From the NCBI RefSeq assembly GCF_902459655.1, contig NZ_CABPSB010000013.1, positions 107,230-171,229 on the forward strand: a stretch of 64,000 nucleotides of DNA, read 5' to 3'. Position numbers and translations under genes: made by a program. This DNA comes from Pandoraea anhela (lineage in GTDB: Bacteria; Pseudomonadota; Gammaproteobacteria; Burkholderiales; Burkholderiaceae). The notes beneath the pieces were generated by a model. The model was not told the DNA's origin. It did not search any database and saw nothing but the letters and a program-made list of their open reading frames with translations. Below, piece by piece: positions 48,242 through 57,993 of this stretch; position 1 is the first letter of the stretch; the number at the start of each line of letters is the position of its first letter.

Positions 48242-49228
48242 CTAGCGTTCCCACGACGGCTTGGTGATCTCGACGGCCGGTGGGGCGAGCGCGCGTCGCC
48301 GTGCGCGATGCGCCACGCTGTTGCGCATCGACCAGCGCGCCACCTGCGCCATGTGACGTACGGCAGGCCGCACCGTGAGACGGCGAAGTGCCGCCCGTTC
48401 ATCGAAGCCGAGCATCGCCTGCGACCAGTCCGGCAGCAGATCGATGCCCGCGCGAAACAACAGTCCGCTGAATACGCGAGCGCCGGCAAACGGTGCGGGC
48501 AGGTTACGCAGTACGCGCACGACTTCTTCCGTGCGATTGCTCGCGGTGAGCGAAGGCCGCACCGATTCGAGATAGTCGTCGATTTGCGTCACGCTCGTCG
48601 GCACGTCGTGCGCGCCGAGCGCCGTCGCAATGCGCGCCACTTCCGCGTAATAGCGGTCCTGATCGCCGCGCGAGAACGCCGGATTCTTGTAGACGAGGTA
48701 GCTTCGCAGGAAGCTCGACGTTTCGGCGACATGCACCCACGTCAGCAGCGCCGGATCGTCAGCCGCGTAAGGCCGGCCATCGGGCGCGGTCCCCTTGACC
48801 TGAAGATGGATGCGTCGCACGCGTTCGAGCAGCGCTTCGGCGTCGGCGGTATTGCCGAAGGTCGTGCCGCCGATGAACGTCGCCGTGCGGCGCAGGCGTC
48901 CCATCACATCCTCCCGGAACGTCGAGTGGTCCCACACTCCGGCCATGGCCAGCGGGTGCAGCGATTGCAGCAGCAGTGCGCTGACGCCGCCGATCATCAT
49001 CGACGTGAAATCGCCGTGCACGTGCCAGCACGCGGCGTCCGGGCCGAAGAGGCCGGGATCGCCGTCGGGGGTGTCGTAGTTCAGGCGGGGGGCGCCGGGG
49101 CCGGATGTCAGGCTCACGAGGCGCATGGCGATGGCGTGCCGCAAGCGTCCCGACACGCCCACGACCGGCCCGGCGGGACGCAGGGGCGTCGCGGGCGGCG
49201 GGGTGGGCAGGTCATCGTGCGAGGCCAT
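48242..49228 (-). CDS. DUF2236 / MpaB-like oxygenase family protein
   Basis: A 328-residue protein of the DUF2236 (MpaB/latex-oxygenase-like) family. WHVHGDFTSMMIGGVSALLLQSLHPLAMAGVWDHS is the conserved core with the first histidines, and LTWVHVAETSSFLRSY the second. These histidines match the heme-binding and catalytic sites known from rubber oxygenase Lcp (family knowledge). No signal peptide is seen. The substrate is unknown. It is convergent with the phosphatase and upstream of, and opposite to, nothing obvious; ruvB lies behind it on the same strand, 83 bases away. Confidence 0.88.
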   Translation of the reverse strand: MASHDDLPTPPPATPLRPAGPVVGVSGRLRHAIAMRLVSLTSGPGAPRLNYDTPDGDPGLFGPDAACWHVHGDFTSMMIGGVSALLLQSLHPLAMAGVWDHSTFREDVMGRLRRTATFIGGTTFGNTADAEALLERVRRIHLQVKGTAPDGRPYAADDPALLTWVHVAETSSFLRSYLVYKNPAFSRGDQDRYYAEVARIATALGAHDVPTSVTQIDDYLESVRPSLTASNRTEEVVRVLRNLPAPFAGARVFSGLLFRAGIDLLPDWSQAMLGFDERAALRRLTVRPAVRHMAQVARWSMRNSVAHRARRRALAPPAVEITKPSWER

Positions 49229-49311
49229 ATCGAGCGGTGGTCGGTGGGACGATGTGACGTCGCGGCGTGCCGGGCGAATGACGGGGGGGCAGGACGGGGC
49301 GGTGTGCGCCG

Positions 49312-50385
49312 CTACTTGCCTGTCGTCGGGTCTGGCGACCAGAGCGAGCCGCTCTCCGGTGCGCTGCCGGGGGCGGCCAGTCCGAAATGACGGTAGGCGG
49401 CGAGCGTGGCGACGCGTCCGCGCGGGGTGCGTTGCAGGAAGCCCTGCTGGATCAGATACGGTTCGATGACGTCTTCGATCGTGTCGCGCTCTTCACCGAT
49501 GGCGGCGGCCAGGTTATCGACGCCCACCGGGCCGCCGTCGAACTTGTGCAGCACGGCTTCGAGCAGCTTGCGATCCATTACGTCGAAACCGACGGCGTCG
49601 ACGTCGAGCATCGACAGCGCGGCATCGGCGACCGCCGCGGTGATACGGCCGTCGGCTCTCACTTCCGCAAAGTCGCGCACGCGGCGCAGCAGTCGGTTCG
49701 CGATACGCGGCGTGCCACGCGCGCGGCGGGCGATTTCATACGCGCCGTCGTCGGCGATCACCGCGCCGAGCAGCCCGGCCGAGCGTCGCACGATGCCGGC
49801 GAGTTCTTCGGCCGAATAGAATTCCAGACGCGCCACGATCCCGAAGCGATCGCGCAGCGGATTCGTGAGCATGCCGGCGCGGGTCGTCGCGCCCACGAGC
49901 GTGAACGGTTGGAGGTCGAGCTTGACGCTGCGCGCCGCCGGCCCCTCGCCGATCATGATGTCGATCTGGTAGTCCTCGAGCGCCGGGTACAGAATTTCCT
50001 CGACGACCGGCGATAGCCGGTGAATTTCGTCGATGAACAGCACGTCGTTGGCTTCGAGATTGGTCAGCAGGGCGGCGAGGTCGCCCGGACGCTCCAGCAC
50101 GGGACCCGACGTCTGGCGCAGATGCACGCCCATTTCGCGGGCGATGATGTGCGCGAGTGTCGTTTTACCCAGACCGGGCGGGCCGAAGAGCAGCACGTGG
50201 TCGAGCGGTTCCGAGCGCTTGCGGGCCGCCTCGATGAAGATTTCGAGCTGGTCGCGCACTTTGCGCTGGCCGACGTATTCGTCGAGCAGCTTGGGGCGCA
50301 GCGCGCGCTCGAAGGCTTCTTCGTTGGGCGAGGCCGGGGTCGGCGCGATGATGCGCTCGGCGGCGAGTTTGTCGGTTTCGATCAT
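49312..50385 (-). CDS. ruvB: Holliday junction DNA helicase RuvB
   Basis: RuvB is the hexameric AAA+ motor that moves Holliday junctions in recombination. It has 357 residues. [16 protein letters not shown] at the start, Walker [14 protein letters not shown], Walker [12 protein letters not shown] and the sensor region [19 protein letters not shown] are intact, and the C-terminal winged helix ends [14 protein letters not shown]. It lies 33 bases after ruvC on the same strand. The ruvA gene that normally sits between them is absent. Confidence 0.97.
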   Translation of the reverse strand: MIETDKLAAERIIAPTPASPNEEAFERALRPKLLDEYVGQRKVRDQLEIFIEAARKRSEPLDHVLLFGPPGLGKTTLAHIIAREMGVHLRQTSGPVLERPGDLAALLTNLEANDVLFIDEIHRLSPVVEEILYPALEDYQIDIMIGEGPAARSVKLDLQPFTLVGATTRAGMLTNPLRDRFGIVARLEFYSAEELAGIVRRSAGLLGAVIADDGAYEIARRARGTPRIANRLLRRVRDFAEVRADGRITAAVADAALSMLDVDAVGFDVMDRKLLEAVLHKFDGGPVGVDNLAAAIGEERDTIEDVIEPYLIQQGFLQRTPRGRVATLAAYRHFGLAAPGSAPESGSLWSPDPTTGK

Positions 50386-50418
50386 GGCTGCATTGTAGCG
50401 CTTCGGACGCTCGCCCGA

Positions 50419-50961
50419 TCAGCCGACCAGCCGCCCGCGCTTGACGCGCAAGCCCTTGGCGGCGAGCGCCGGGGCGACCTCGGCCAGCGCGGCGTAGGTG
50501 TCGCCGTTATGTGCATGGCAGATGGCCACGCCGAGCGCGTCGGAGGCGTCCTTGCCCGGCGTGCCGGTCAGCGTGAGCAGCCGGGTGACCATCTCCTGCA
50601 CCTGTTCCTTGCGGGCGCGCCCGTAACCGACGACCGCCTGCTTCAACTGCATTGGCGTGTATTCGAAGACTTCCAGCCCCCCGACCGACAGCGCCGTGAT
50701 CGCCGCACCGCGCGCCTGACCGAGCAGCAGCGTGGATTGGGGATTGACGTTGACGAACACCTTTTCGATGGCGGCCTGATCGGGCTGGTAGGTGTCGACC
50801 AGTTCCGCCACGCTCTCGAAGATGATGCGCAGGCGGGCGGCCAGCGTGCCGTCGCCGGTGCGGATAACGCCGCTCGTCACATATTGCAGACGGTTGCCGT
50901 GCTTTTCGAGCACGCCGAAACCGGTGACGCGCAGGCCGGGGTCGATGCCAAGAATTCTCAT
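50419..50961 (-). CDS. ruvC: Holliday junction resolvase RuvC
   Basis: RuvC cuts Holliday junctions. It has 180 residues. The four acidic active-site positions are visible: D7 in ILGIDPGL, E in AAIEKVFVN, and two Asp in [14 protein letters not shown]. The start at 50961 gives the universal MRILGIDPG; longer in-frame extensions upstream are not supported. In relatives ruvA follows directly; here ruvB does, after 33 bases. Confidence 0.97.
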   Translation of the reverse strand: MRILGIDPGLRVTGFGVLEKHGNRLQYVTSGVIRTGDGTLAARLRIIFESVAELVDTYQPDQAAIEKVFVNVNPQSTLLLGQARGAAITALSVGGLEVFEYTPMQLKQAVVGYGRARKEQVQEMVTRLLTLTGTPGKDASDALGVAICHAHNGDTYAALAEVAPALAAKGLRVKRGRLVG

Positions 50962-51450
50962 GCGGGGGCCGATGATCGGCGGACTGCGCCGATGTGGGCA
51001 AAAAAGCCAGTATGGCCCGTATTCTGGCACAGCCGCTCCGGGGCATGGCGCGAAGTCGTCGATGGACGTCGATGGATTCACTGGTTGCAGTCTGTTTCGC
51101 CATGCAAGACGGTGGGGCCGTGATGGGGGCACGACTGACGGCGCGCGCACGACGCAGCGCAACAGGGCAGCTACCACCCTCCCCGAGAGGAGGTGTTCTC
51201 GTTGGCCATGGCCGGGGGTGAGCGAGCATGGGCGGGCATGGGAGGGCATGGGAGGGCCTGGGCAGGCGTGCCTACGGGCCGCGTCCGGGCGGTTGTGCGG
51301 CGGGGCTCGCCGGCACCTGCGGGTCGCGTCGATATGCCGCAGGGCCGGGAGGGGGTGACGAGGCCCGTTGAACGTCGCGAGGCGGCAGATTGTTGTACAT
51401 TGCTTCCTGTTCAATATTATTCGACGGCCTGCCCCGGGCCACTTGCCCCG
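50962..51450. other. 489-bp spacer between ruvC and the HemJ/CopD-like gene
   Basis: Two divergent genes flank it, so it should hold promoters for both, but I see no clear -10/-35 pair. It carries a decamer array (51221-51270, separate entry) and otherwise GC-rich sequence with no credible gene. No trace of ruvA, purH or fis coding sequence was recognised. Confidence 0.55.
51221..51270. repeat. 10-bp tandem array
   Basis: Five decamers related to GGAGGGCATG, each ending in TG; two weaker units (51201-51220) continue the phase upstream. Confidence 0.85.
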
Positions 51451-51867
51451 ATGCTCTGGATCAAAGCGCTTCACATCGTTTTCGTCGCTTCGTGGTTTGC
51501 CGGTCTGTTCTACCTGCCGCGCATTTTCGTCAATCTCGCGATGGAGAGCGATCCGGCGGCGACGCAGCGTCTGTTGCTCATGGCGCGCAAGCTGTATCGC
51601 TTCATGACGATCCTGGCCGTGCCCGCGCTCGCTTTCGGACTGATCCTCTGGCTGTACTACGGCATCGGCCGCTCCGGCGGCTGGCTGCACGCCAAGCTTC
51701 TCATCGTGGTGTTGCTGATCGGCTATCACCACGCCTGCGGCAGTTTGCTGCGCAAGTTCGAAACGGGGCGCAATACGCGCTCGCATCGCTGGTATCGCTA
51801 TTTCAACGAGATTCCGGTGATGGGCTTGCTGGGCGCTGTGATTCTCGCCGTCGTCAAGCCGTTCTGA
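51451..51867 (+). CDS. HemJ/CopD-like membrane protein (UPF0093)
   Basis: A 138-residue inner-membrane protein with four helices. H8 in [24 protein letters not shown] and the later KLYRFMT and HAKLLIV segments match the HemJ family, the protoporphyrinogen oxidase of many proteobacteria; the CopD superfamily is the alternative label. HemJ would oxidise protoporphyrinogen IX in heme synthesis. No heme gene is nearby. The ATG at 51451 gives a family-length protein. Confidence 0.82.
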   Translation: MLWIKALHIVFVASWFAGLFYLPRIFVNLAMESDPAATQRLLLMARKLYRFMTILAVPALAFGLILWLYYGIGRSGGWLHAKLLIVVLLIGYHHACGSLLRKFETGRNTRSHRWYRYFNEIPVMGLLGAVILAVVKPF

Positions 51868-52016
51868 GCGGCGCGCCTGCCTGTCGGCCCGCTACCGTGT
51901 GATGCCGTGACCGTTCAGGCAAGCGCCGTCATGGGCATCGCACCCATCACACACGTCGTCATACCGCAACAGCGCTAACCATAAGCGCCAACCATCCATA
52001 GGAAGAGGAGTTTGCC

Positions 52017-52646
52017 GTGAGTCTGACCTGCGAGTATTTTCTGGCGACGCAGTCGCCCTATGTCTATCTCGGACATGCGCGTTTCGTGGCGCTGGCGCGT
52101 CGATACGACGTGCAGATCCAACTCAAGCCGATGGATCTCGGACGCGTCTTCGACGGGTCGGGTGGCCTGCCGCTCGCCAAGCGCGCACCGCAGCGTCAGG
52201 CGTATCGTCTGGTGGAACTGGCGCGCTGGTCGAAGTATCTGGGCGTGCCGCTTAATCTTCAGCCCCGGTTTTTCCCGGTGTCGGGCGATCCGTCCGCCCG
52301 CCTCGTGATTGCGACGCAGCTCGCGCACGGCACGGACAAGGCGCTCGAACTGATCGGCGCCGTCTCGAAGGCGCTGTGGGTCGACGAACGCAACATTGCC
52401 GACGACGACACGCTGCAAGCCATCGCCGATAGCCTGTCGCTCGACGGCAAGTCGCTGCTCGCGGCGTCGAACGGCGCGAGCGTTCAGGCGGCGTACGACG
52501 CCAACACCAATGACGCCGCGAGCGCCGGCGTGTACGGCGCGCCGTGGTTCGTTTTCGAAGGCGAGCCCTATTGGGGCCAGGACCGCCTCGATTTTCTCGA
52601 GCGCGCCTTTGCGCAAGCCGGTGAGGTCGACGGTAAGACGGCCTGA
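52017..52646 (+). CDS. 2-hydroxychromene-2-carboxylate isomerase family (DsbA-fold)
   Basis: A 209-residue DsbA-fold, kappa-class-GST-like protein. CEYFLATQSPYVYLGHARF at the start holds the active-site serine (S in QSPY), and GVYGAPWFVFEGEPYWGQDRLDFLE at the end is the family's cis-proline block. Named enzymes isomerise 2-hydroxychromene-2-carboxylate in naphthalene breakdown, but there are no aromatic genes here and many members have other roles. The GTG start at 52017 follows GAGGAG. Confidence 0.9.
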   Translation: MSLTCEYFLATQSPYVYLGHARFVALARRYDVQIQLKPMDLGRVFDGSGGLPLAKRAPQRQAYRLVELARWSKYLGVPLNLQPRFFPVSGDPSARLVIATQLAHGTDKALELIGAVSKALWVDERNIADDDTLQAIADSLSLDGKSLLAASNGASVQAAYDANTNDAASAGVYGAPWFVFEGEPYWGQDRLDFLERAFAQAGEVDGKTA

Positions 52647-52655
52647 GTTCGCATC

Positions 52656-52749
52656 GATCCGATCGCCGGACGTTGCAACCGTCACCGTCCGGGCAGCGCA
52701 GTTGCAGGCCGGGCGATCGGCCTGAGCCTGCGCCGATCCGATCGCCAGA
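52656..52749. repeat. Direct repeat pair between the isomerase and reductase genes
   Basis: GATCCGATCGCC(G/A)GA occurs at 52656-52670 and 52735-52749, 79 bases apart, in the spacer. Each copy is a short near-palindrome (GATCCGATC). Related words occur after aspS and dtd. Confidence 0.6.
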
Positions 52750-52816
52750 TATTTCGACCGCTGCCCTTCGGCGAACCTGCGCGGAGGCGGCGGTCGTCGC
52801 CCAAGGAGCGCGCCCC

Positions 52817-53821
52817 ATGAGCCGTCCCGAAGTCGTGTTGTACAAGGGCGTGCCGCCGGACGTGCGCGCACGGTTGGCCGAGCACTTCTCGCTCACGGAG
52901 TTCGACGGCGTGAACGACGGTAATCGCGCCGCGTTCGCGGCGGCGCTCGGCCGTGCGGACGGCGCCATCGGCGTGGGCGTGAACGCCACCCCGGCACTGC
53001 TCGACGGCGCCCCGAAACTCAAGGCATGGGCCACGATCTCGGTGGGATACGACCAGTTCGATGTGCCCGATCTCACGCGTCGCGGCATCGTGCTCATGAA
53101 CACGCCCGACGTGCTCACGGAAACCACGGCCGATACCGTGTTCGCACTGGTGCTCGCCAGCGCCCGGCGCGTTGTGGAACTGGCCGAACTCGTCAAGGCC
53201 GGCGGCTGGAGGGGGAGTCTCGGCGAAGCCCACTTCGGCACCGACGTGCATGGTAAGACGATCGGTATCGTCGGCATGGGCCGTATCGGCGGTGCGGTGG
53301 CGCGTCGTGCGGCGTTGGGCTTCGGCATGAAGGTGCTGTACAGCAATCGCTCGCGCAACGAGGCGGCGGAGACGGCCTACGGCGCCGAGCACCGCACGCT
53401 GCCCGAATTGCTGGCCCAGTCCGATTTCGTCGTGACGCTCGTCCCGCTCTCGCCTGCGACAGAACGCCTGATCGGCGCCAACGAGTTCGCGCAGATGAAG
53501 CGCGGTGCGATCTTCATCAACGCCGCACGCGGCAAGGTGATCGACGAAGCCGCGCTGATCGACGCGTTGGCGCGCGGTCATCTGCGCGCGGCCGGTCTCG
53601 ACGTCTTCGAGCGTGAGCCGGTCTCTGTCGACTCGCCGCTACTGAAGATGCAGCACGTGGTGGCGTTGCCCCACATCGGCTCGGCCACGCACGAGACTCG
53701 TTATGCCATGGCGTCGTGCGCTGCCGACAACCTGATCGCGGCGCTGACCGGCCAGCCGCTGCATAATGTGGTTAATCCGGTGGTTAATCCGGTGGTGAAG
53801 CCGCAAGCGCGGCAGCCGTGA
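52817..53821 (+). CDS. 2-hydroxyacid dehydrogenase (glyoxylate/2-ketogluconate reductase type)
   Basis: A 334-residue NAD(P)-dependent D-2-hydroxyacid dehydrogenase. The Rossmann motif is GIVGMGRIGGAVA. The catalytic Arg lies in INAARGKVIDEAAL, the Glu in FEREPV and the His in LPHIGSATHETR. ISVGYDQFDV is the usual substrate loop. It is most like GhrB/2-ketogluconate reductase, and its place beside hexR, edd, eda, gntP and gntK supports a role in reducing 2-ketogluconate to gluconate (inference). The C-terminus ends in VVNPVVNPVVKP, coded by a 12-bp repeat. Confidence 0.9.
   Translation: MSRPEVVLYKGVPPDVRARLAEHFSLTEFDGVNDGNRAAFAAALGRADGAIGVGVNATPALLDGAPKLKAWATISVGYDQFDVPDLTRRGIVLMNTPDVLTETTADTVFALVLASARRVVELAELVKAGGWRGSLGEAHFGTDVHGKTIGIVGMGRIGGAVARRAALGFGMKVLYSNRSRNEAAETAYGAEHRTLPELLAQSDFVVTLVPLSPATERLIGANEFAQMKRGAIFINAARGKVIDEAALIDALARGHLRAAGLDVFEREPVSVDSPLLKMQHVVALPHIGSATHETRYAMASCAADNLIAALTGQPLHNVVNPVVNPVVKPQARQP
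53768..53803 (+). repeat. 12-bp coding tandem repeat
   Basis: GTGGTTAATCCG twice plus the variant GTGGTGAAGCCG, in frame, extend the reductase C-terminus. Confidence 0.85.
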
Positions 53822-53920
53822 ACCGATGTGCTTGACGTGGGGACGGTGCGCGGACGAGGTACGGCGTACGTCACGCCGCGCTTTCGTTACGCCCTCGCGC
53901 CCCCGCTCCGTCTCGCCCGG

Positions 53921-53950
53921 CGTTCAGCCGTGTTCAGCCGTGTTCAGTCG
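53921..53950. repeat. 10-bp tandem repeat
   Basis: Three decamers (C/T)GTTCAG(C/T)CG between the reductase and hexR genes. Confidence 0.85.
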
Positions 53951-53987
53951 TTGCACAGTCGCTTTGCACTTCTCGCGGCAACGCGCA

Positions 53988-54833
53988 CTACTTCGCGTCG
54001 TTGGCCGTGCGCCGACGATTGATGACTTCCTTCGCGCGGGCGAGCTGCGACGGCAACCGGTCGCCGAGCCGCAGCGCCATCCCCACGGCGAGCACGTCGC
54101 CGATGGCCAGATGCGCAATGCGCGACGTCAACGGCGAATACACGTCCGTGTCTTCGTCGACGTCGGCAAACAGCGCCACTGACGCCTGCCGCGCCAGCGG
54201 CGAATTGCTGTGCGTGATGGCGATCACGCTGGCCCCTGCGGTGCGGGCGAGCGCCGCAGCTTCGAGCAGGTCCTGCGTGCGTCCCGTATTCGAGATCGCG
54301 ACGACCACATCCCCTTGCCCCAGGAGCGCGGCCGACATGCCGTAGACGTGCGGATCGCTATACGCCACGGCGGGCACGCCTAGCCGGAAGAACTTGTGCT
54401 GCATGTCCTGCGCGGCGATGCCCGACGCGCCCGCGCCGTAGAACTCGATGCGTCGCGCGGTGGCGAGCAGCGCGATGGCTTGTCCGACGCTGTCGGGCGA
54501 GAGGTTGTTGCGGACCTGCATGAGGCTGCCGATGGTGCGATCGAGCACCTTGCTCGCGATGCCCGGCACCGGTTCGTCCGGCCGCACGTCGCGGTGCACG
54601 AAAGGCACACCCTGCGCGATACCCTGCGCCAGACGAATCTTGAATTCGCGGTAGCCGCTGCATCCGACGGCCTGGCAGAAGCGGGCGATGGTCGGCTGGC
54701 TGACGCTGGCGCGCTCGGCGAGTTCGTTCATCGACAGGTCGACGACTTCGCGCGGGGCGTCCAGCACATAGGTCGCGAGCTTGCGCTCGGAGGGGCGCAA
54801 CTGGGTCAGCGTGGCTTTGATTCGGTTAAGCAT
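53988..54833 (-). CDS. hexR: HexR, MurR/RpiR-family transcriptional regulator
   Basis: HexR represses central sugar genes and is released by KDPG, the Entner-Doudoroff intermediate (family knowledge). It has 281 residues: an HTH_6/RpiR domain at about 1-77 (MLNRIKATLTQLRPSERKLATYVL, then SVSQPTIARFCQAVGCSGY) and a SIS sugar-isomerase-like domain at about 120-260 (IEFYGAGASGIAAQDMQHKFFRLG; VVAISNTGRTQDLLEAA). The start at 54833 (MLNRIK) fits the family; a 40-codon upstream extension does not. It diverges from edd, with two HexR-like sites between. Confidence 0.92.
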   Translation of the reverse strand: MLNRIKATLTQLRPSERKLATYVLDAPREVVDLSMNELAERASVSQPTIARFCQAVGCSGYREFKIRLAQGIAQGVPFVHRDVRPDEPVPGIASKVLDRTIGSLMQVRNNLSPDSVGQAIALLATARRIEFYGAGASGIAAQDMQHKFFRLGVPAVAYSDPHVYGMSAALLGQGDVVVAISNTGRTQDLLEAAALARTAGASVIAITHSNSPLARQASVALFADVDEDTDVYSPLTSRIAHLAIGDVLAVGMALRLGDRLPSQLARAKEVINRRRTANDAK

Positions 54834-54900
54834 GGCAGGCAAGCACCAACAAAAGCAGACGCGCAGCGCAGGGGCCGATCGGGGCCGTTGCGCGTCATTC

Positions 54901-54924
54901 CCCCCGTTCCCCCGTTCCCCCGTT
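54901..54924. repeat. 8-bp tandem repeat
   Basis: CCCCCGTT three times in a row, upstream of hexR. Confidence 0.85.
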
Positions 54925-55071
54925 TCAACAGTATGGCGCCGGCGTGGCGTCACGGGCCGAATACGGCGAATCCGTGACGGAACCGGCTTGTCAGGCGCCC
55001 ACTATAGCACCCGCAAGCGCCGCAGCATCCGCTCGTGTACACGCTGATCGTCCCTTGATGACGTATGAAAA

Positions 55072-55086
55072 TGTACAAAAACTACA
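55072..55086. promoter_or_regulatory. Candidate HexR operator 1
   Basis: TGTACAAAAACTACA has the TGTA-N7-TACA form expected for HexR (consensus about TGTARTTWWWYTACA, from memory). It lies in the hexR/edd divergent region. Confidence 0.55.
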
Positions 55087-55125
55087 GAAATACGACATTC
55101 CACATTATGAATTGATGTTTCTCGA

Positions 55126-55144
55126 TACGGCAAAAAATGCCGTA
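55126..55144. promoter_or_regulatory. Inverted repeat in the hexR/edd region
   Basis: TACGGCA-AAAAA-TGCCGTA, a perfect 7-bp inverted repeat with a 5-base spacer, between the two HexR-like sites. It does not match HexR and could bind another regulator (for example a gluconate-responsive LacI/GntR protein). Confidence 0.4.
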
Positions 55145-55200
55145 AGTGTTGGATGTGACTCAGTAAAACCCCGAATAGGGCGGTCTTTCGATTGATGGGA

Positions 55201-55215
55201 TGTAGAATTTCTACT
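55201..55215. promoter_or_regulatory. Candidate HexR operator 2
   Basis: TGTAGAATTTCTACT has TGTA-N7-TACT and a perfect core GTAGAA-T-TTCTAC. It includes TAGAAT (55203-55208), which could be the edd -10 box, so binding would block transcription. Confidence 0.55.
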
Positions 55216-55326
55216 AAACTCCGCTCCCAATTGCCCCCGACCCGCCCGGATCCCGGCTGAACGCCGCCGGCACCCGGCCCGTGCTTCGGGGCATCGCAAT
55301 GCCGTTCCCGGCGTGAACCTTTTCGC

Positions 55327-57162
55327 ATGATGTCCGAGCAAACGAAGCCCCTGCACCCGACCGTAATGGCAGTCACTGCGCGCATTGCCGCGCGCAGCCG
55401 CGACACGCGTGCCGCATATCTGGCCCGCATCGACGCCAGCGCCGGCCGCTTCCCGCAGCGCGGGGCGCTGTCCTGTGCCAATCTCGCACACGGTTTCGCC
55501 GCCATGCCCGCCAACGACAAGCTGATCCTGCGCGAGCAGCGTCGCCCGAACGTCGGCATCGTCACCGCTTACAACGACATGCTCTCGGCGCATCAGCCTT
55601 ACGAGCAATATCCGGCGCGTCTGCGCGAGGCTGCGCGCAAGCTCGGCGCAACGGCGCAGGTCGCCGGCGGCGTGCCCGCGATGTGCGATGGCGTCACGCA
55701 AGGCAACGCCGGCATGGAGTTGTCGCTGTTCTCGCGCGAAATCATCGCGATGAGCACGGCGGTCGCCCTCTCGCACAACATGTTCGACGCGGCGCTCATG
55801 CTCGGCGTGTGCGACAAGATCGTGCCGGGTCTCGTGATCGGGGCCTTGCAGTTCGGTCATCTGCCGACGATCTTCGTGCCCGCCGGTCCGATGGCGAGTG
55901 GCTTGTCGAACGACGAAAAGGCCAAGATCCGCCAGTGGTACGCCACGGGGCAAGTCGGCCGCGACGCACTGCTCGAATCCGAATCGCAGGCATACCACAG
56001 CGCCGGCACGTGCACGTTCTACGGCACGGCCAACAGCAATCAGTTGCTCATGGAAATCATGGGGCTGCATCTGCCGGGCGCCGCCTTCGTGCATCCGCAC
56101 ACCTCGCTGCGCGATGCGCTGACCGATGCCACGCTCGCGCGCGTGCTGGCCATCGGCGCCGACACCCCTGACTACACCCCCATCGGCCATGTGGTCGACG
56201 AGCGCGCCGTGGTCAATGGCATCGTCGGCCTGCTCGCCACGGGCGGCTCGACCAATCACACGCTGCATCTGGTGGCGATGGCGCGCGCGGCCGGGGTCGT
56301 CATCGACTGGGACGATTTCGACGCGCTGTCGGCCATCGTGCCGCTCATGGCGCGCGTCTACCCGAACGGCAAGGCCGACGTGAACCACTTCCACGCGGCG
56401 GGCGGCATGGGCTTCCTGATCGGTGAATTGATCGACGCCGGCCTGCTGCACGACGACGTGAAGACCGTGGCCGGGCCGGGCTTGTCGCGCTACCGCGCCG
56501 AGCCGTGGCTGTCGCCTGAAGGGCTGGCATGGCGTGCGGGGAGCGCCTACAGTGGTGATCGTGACGTCTTGCGCGGCCATGCCGAGCCGTTCGCCCCCGA
56601 TGGCGGATTGCGGCTCATGCACGGCAATCTCGGGCGGGGCGTCATCAAGGTGTCGGCGGTCAAGCCGGAACATCGGCGCGTGGCCGCAACGGCACGCGTA
56701 TTTACTTCGCAGGAAGCGGTCCAGGCCGCGTTCGACGCGGGCGAGCTGCGTCGCGACGTGGTCGTGGTGTTGCGTGGCCAGGGGCCGCGCGCCAATGGCA
56801 TGCCGGAGCTGCATCGTCTCACGCCTCTGCTCGGTGTCTTGCAGGACGAAGGGTTCGCGGTGGCGCTCGTGACGGACGGCCGCATGTCGGGCGCCTCGGG
56901 CAAGGTGCCCGCCGTGATTCACGTGTCGCCCGAGGCGGCCGGCGGCGGACCGCTCGCCCGGGTGCGCGACGGCGACCTGATCGTGCTCGACGCGAACGCC
57001 GGCATGCTGCACGCCGAGGTCGCGCCGCAGGAATGGGCCGCGCGCGAAATCGCGCCGGTACCGGTTTCGGGCGACGACACCGGACGTCTGCTCTTCGGCC
57101 ACATGCGTGCGGCCGTGGGCGCGGCGGAGACCGGCGCTTCCGTGTTCTTCGGTACCGAGTGA
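55327..57162 (+). CDS. edd: Phosphogluconate dehydratase
   Basis: Edd dehydrates 6-phosphogluconate to KDPG, the first committed Entner-Doudoroff step, with a 4Fe-4S cluster. It has 611 residues. [19 protein letters not shown]-like start ([15 protein letters not shown]), [49 protein letters not shown] and the C-terminal [18 protein letters not shown] are all dehydratase marks and carry the cluster cysteines. It starts the edd-eda pair and is controlled from the HexR region upstream. Confidence 0.97.
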   Translation: MMSEQTKPLHPTVMAVTARIAARSRDTRAAYLARIDASAGRFPQRGALSCANLAHGFAAMPANDKLILREQRRPNVGIVTAYNDMLSAHQPYEQYPARLREAARKLGATAQVAGGVPAMCDGVTQGNAGMELSLFSREIIAMSTAVALSHNMFDAALMLGVCDKIVPGLVIGALQFGHLPTIFVPAGPMASGLSNDEKAKIRQWYATGQVGRDALLESESQAYHSAGTCTFYGTANSNQLLMEIMGLHLPGAAFVHPHTSLRDALTDATLARVLAIGADTPDYTPIGHVVDERAVVNGIVGLLATGGSTNHTLHLVAMARAAGVVIDWDDFDALSAIVPLMARVYPNGKADVNHFHAAGGMGFLIGELIDAGLLHDDVKTVAGPGLSRYRAEPWLSPEGLAWRAGSAYSGDRDVLRGHAEPFAPDGGLRLMHGNLGRGVIKVSAVKPEHRRVAATARVFTSQEAVQAAFDAGELRRDVVVVLRGQGPRANGMPELHRLTPLLGVLQDEGFAVALVTDGRMSGASGKVPAVIHVSPEAAGGGPLARVRDGDLIVLDANAGMLHAEVAPQEWAAREIAPVPVSGDDTGRLLFGHMRAAVGAAETGASVFFGTE

Positions 57163-57243
57163 CGAGTCGCGACAAGGCTCGACGTGCGCAGGTGGCGCTA
57201 GACGGGCAACATGCAAGACGTCACAGCATTCAAGGAAAACGTA

Positions 57244-57870
57244 ATGGACATCAATGACATCGTTCGTGCCGGCCCCGTGGTTCCGGTGCTCCAGTTCGAT
57301 AACGTCGAGCAGGGCGAGCAGGTCTCGCGTGCGCTGCTCGCGGGCGGCGTGCGAGTTCTCGAAATCACGCTGCGCACCCCGGCGGCGATGGACGTCATTC
57401 GTCACGTGGCGGCCCTGTCCGACGACCTGATCGTCGGCGTGGGCACGCTCACGCGCCCTGAGGAAATGGCGCAGGCCGTGGCCGCCGGTGCGCGCTTCGG
57501 CGTGTCGCCGGGGTACACGCCCGCGCTGGGCGCGGCGGCTCGGGCTGCCGGTCTGCCGCTGCTGCCGGGCGTGGTGACGCCCTCGGACATTCTGGCGGCG
57601 CTGGCCGACGGCTACGAGACGGTGAAGTTCTTCCCGGCCGAGCCCTCTGGAGGCGTGCCCATGCTCAAGGCGCTGTACGGCCCGTTCCGCGACGTGCGTT
57701 TCTGCCCGACCGGCGGCATCAGCGCCGAGTCGGCGCCGTCGTATCTGGCGCAGCCGAACGTGGTGTGTGTTGGCGGTTCGTGGTTGACGCCCAAGGCGCT
57801 GGTCGACGCGAAGGACTGGGACGGCGTAACGCGTCTGGCGCGCGCGGCGAGCGCCCTGCCGCGTGGCTGA
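57244..57870 (+). CDS. eda: KDPG/KHG aldolase
   Basis: Eda splits KDPG to pyruvate and glyceraldehyde-3-phosphate. It has 208 residues. The catalytic E40 is in VLEITLRT and the Schiff-base K128 in TVKFFPAEPSGG; GVGTLTRPEE and FCPTGGIS are further conserved sites. The ATG at 57244 follows AAGGAAAA and is preferred to one 11 codons upstream. It lies 81 bases after edd. Confidence 0.96.
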   Translation: MDINDIVRAGPVVPVLQFDNVEQGEQVSRALLAGGVRVLEITLRTPAAMDVIRHVAALSDDLIVGVGTLTRPEEMAQAVAAGARFGVSPGYTPALGAAARAAGLPLLPGVVTPSDILAALADGYETVKFFPAEPSGGVPMLKALYGPFRDVRFCPTGGISAESAPSYLAQPNVVCVGGSWLTPKALVDAKDWDGVTRLARAASALPRG

Positions 57871-57913
57871 CGCGTCAGGCTTGCGGGCGGTCGATCGAGG
57901 TCGTCACGCGGTG

Positions 57914-57969
57914 GAGATGTAACGAAGGCGATGTAACAACGGCGAGCTAACAACGACGAGGTACGCCGG
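57914..57969. repeat. Degenerate 14-bp tandem array
   Basis: Four units related to GCGATGTAACAACG, decaying to the right, in the eda-gntP spacer. Confidence 0.7.
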
Positions 57970-57993
57970 CGTTATCGAAGCGCAGGATTTCAA

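Larger units (their letters stand above)
54834..55326. other. 493-bp divergent control region hexR/edd
   Basis: AT-rich around 55060-55150. It holds two TGTA-N7-TAC(A/T) sites and a third inverted repeat (separate entries), and near the hexR end an 8-bp CCCCCGTT repeat (54901-54924). No gene is seen. Confidence 0.7.

Noticed and set aside
55105-57405. 766-codon minus-strand frame opposite edd
   Set aside because: Shadow of edd; it would also run through the HexR-like sites.
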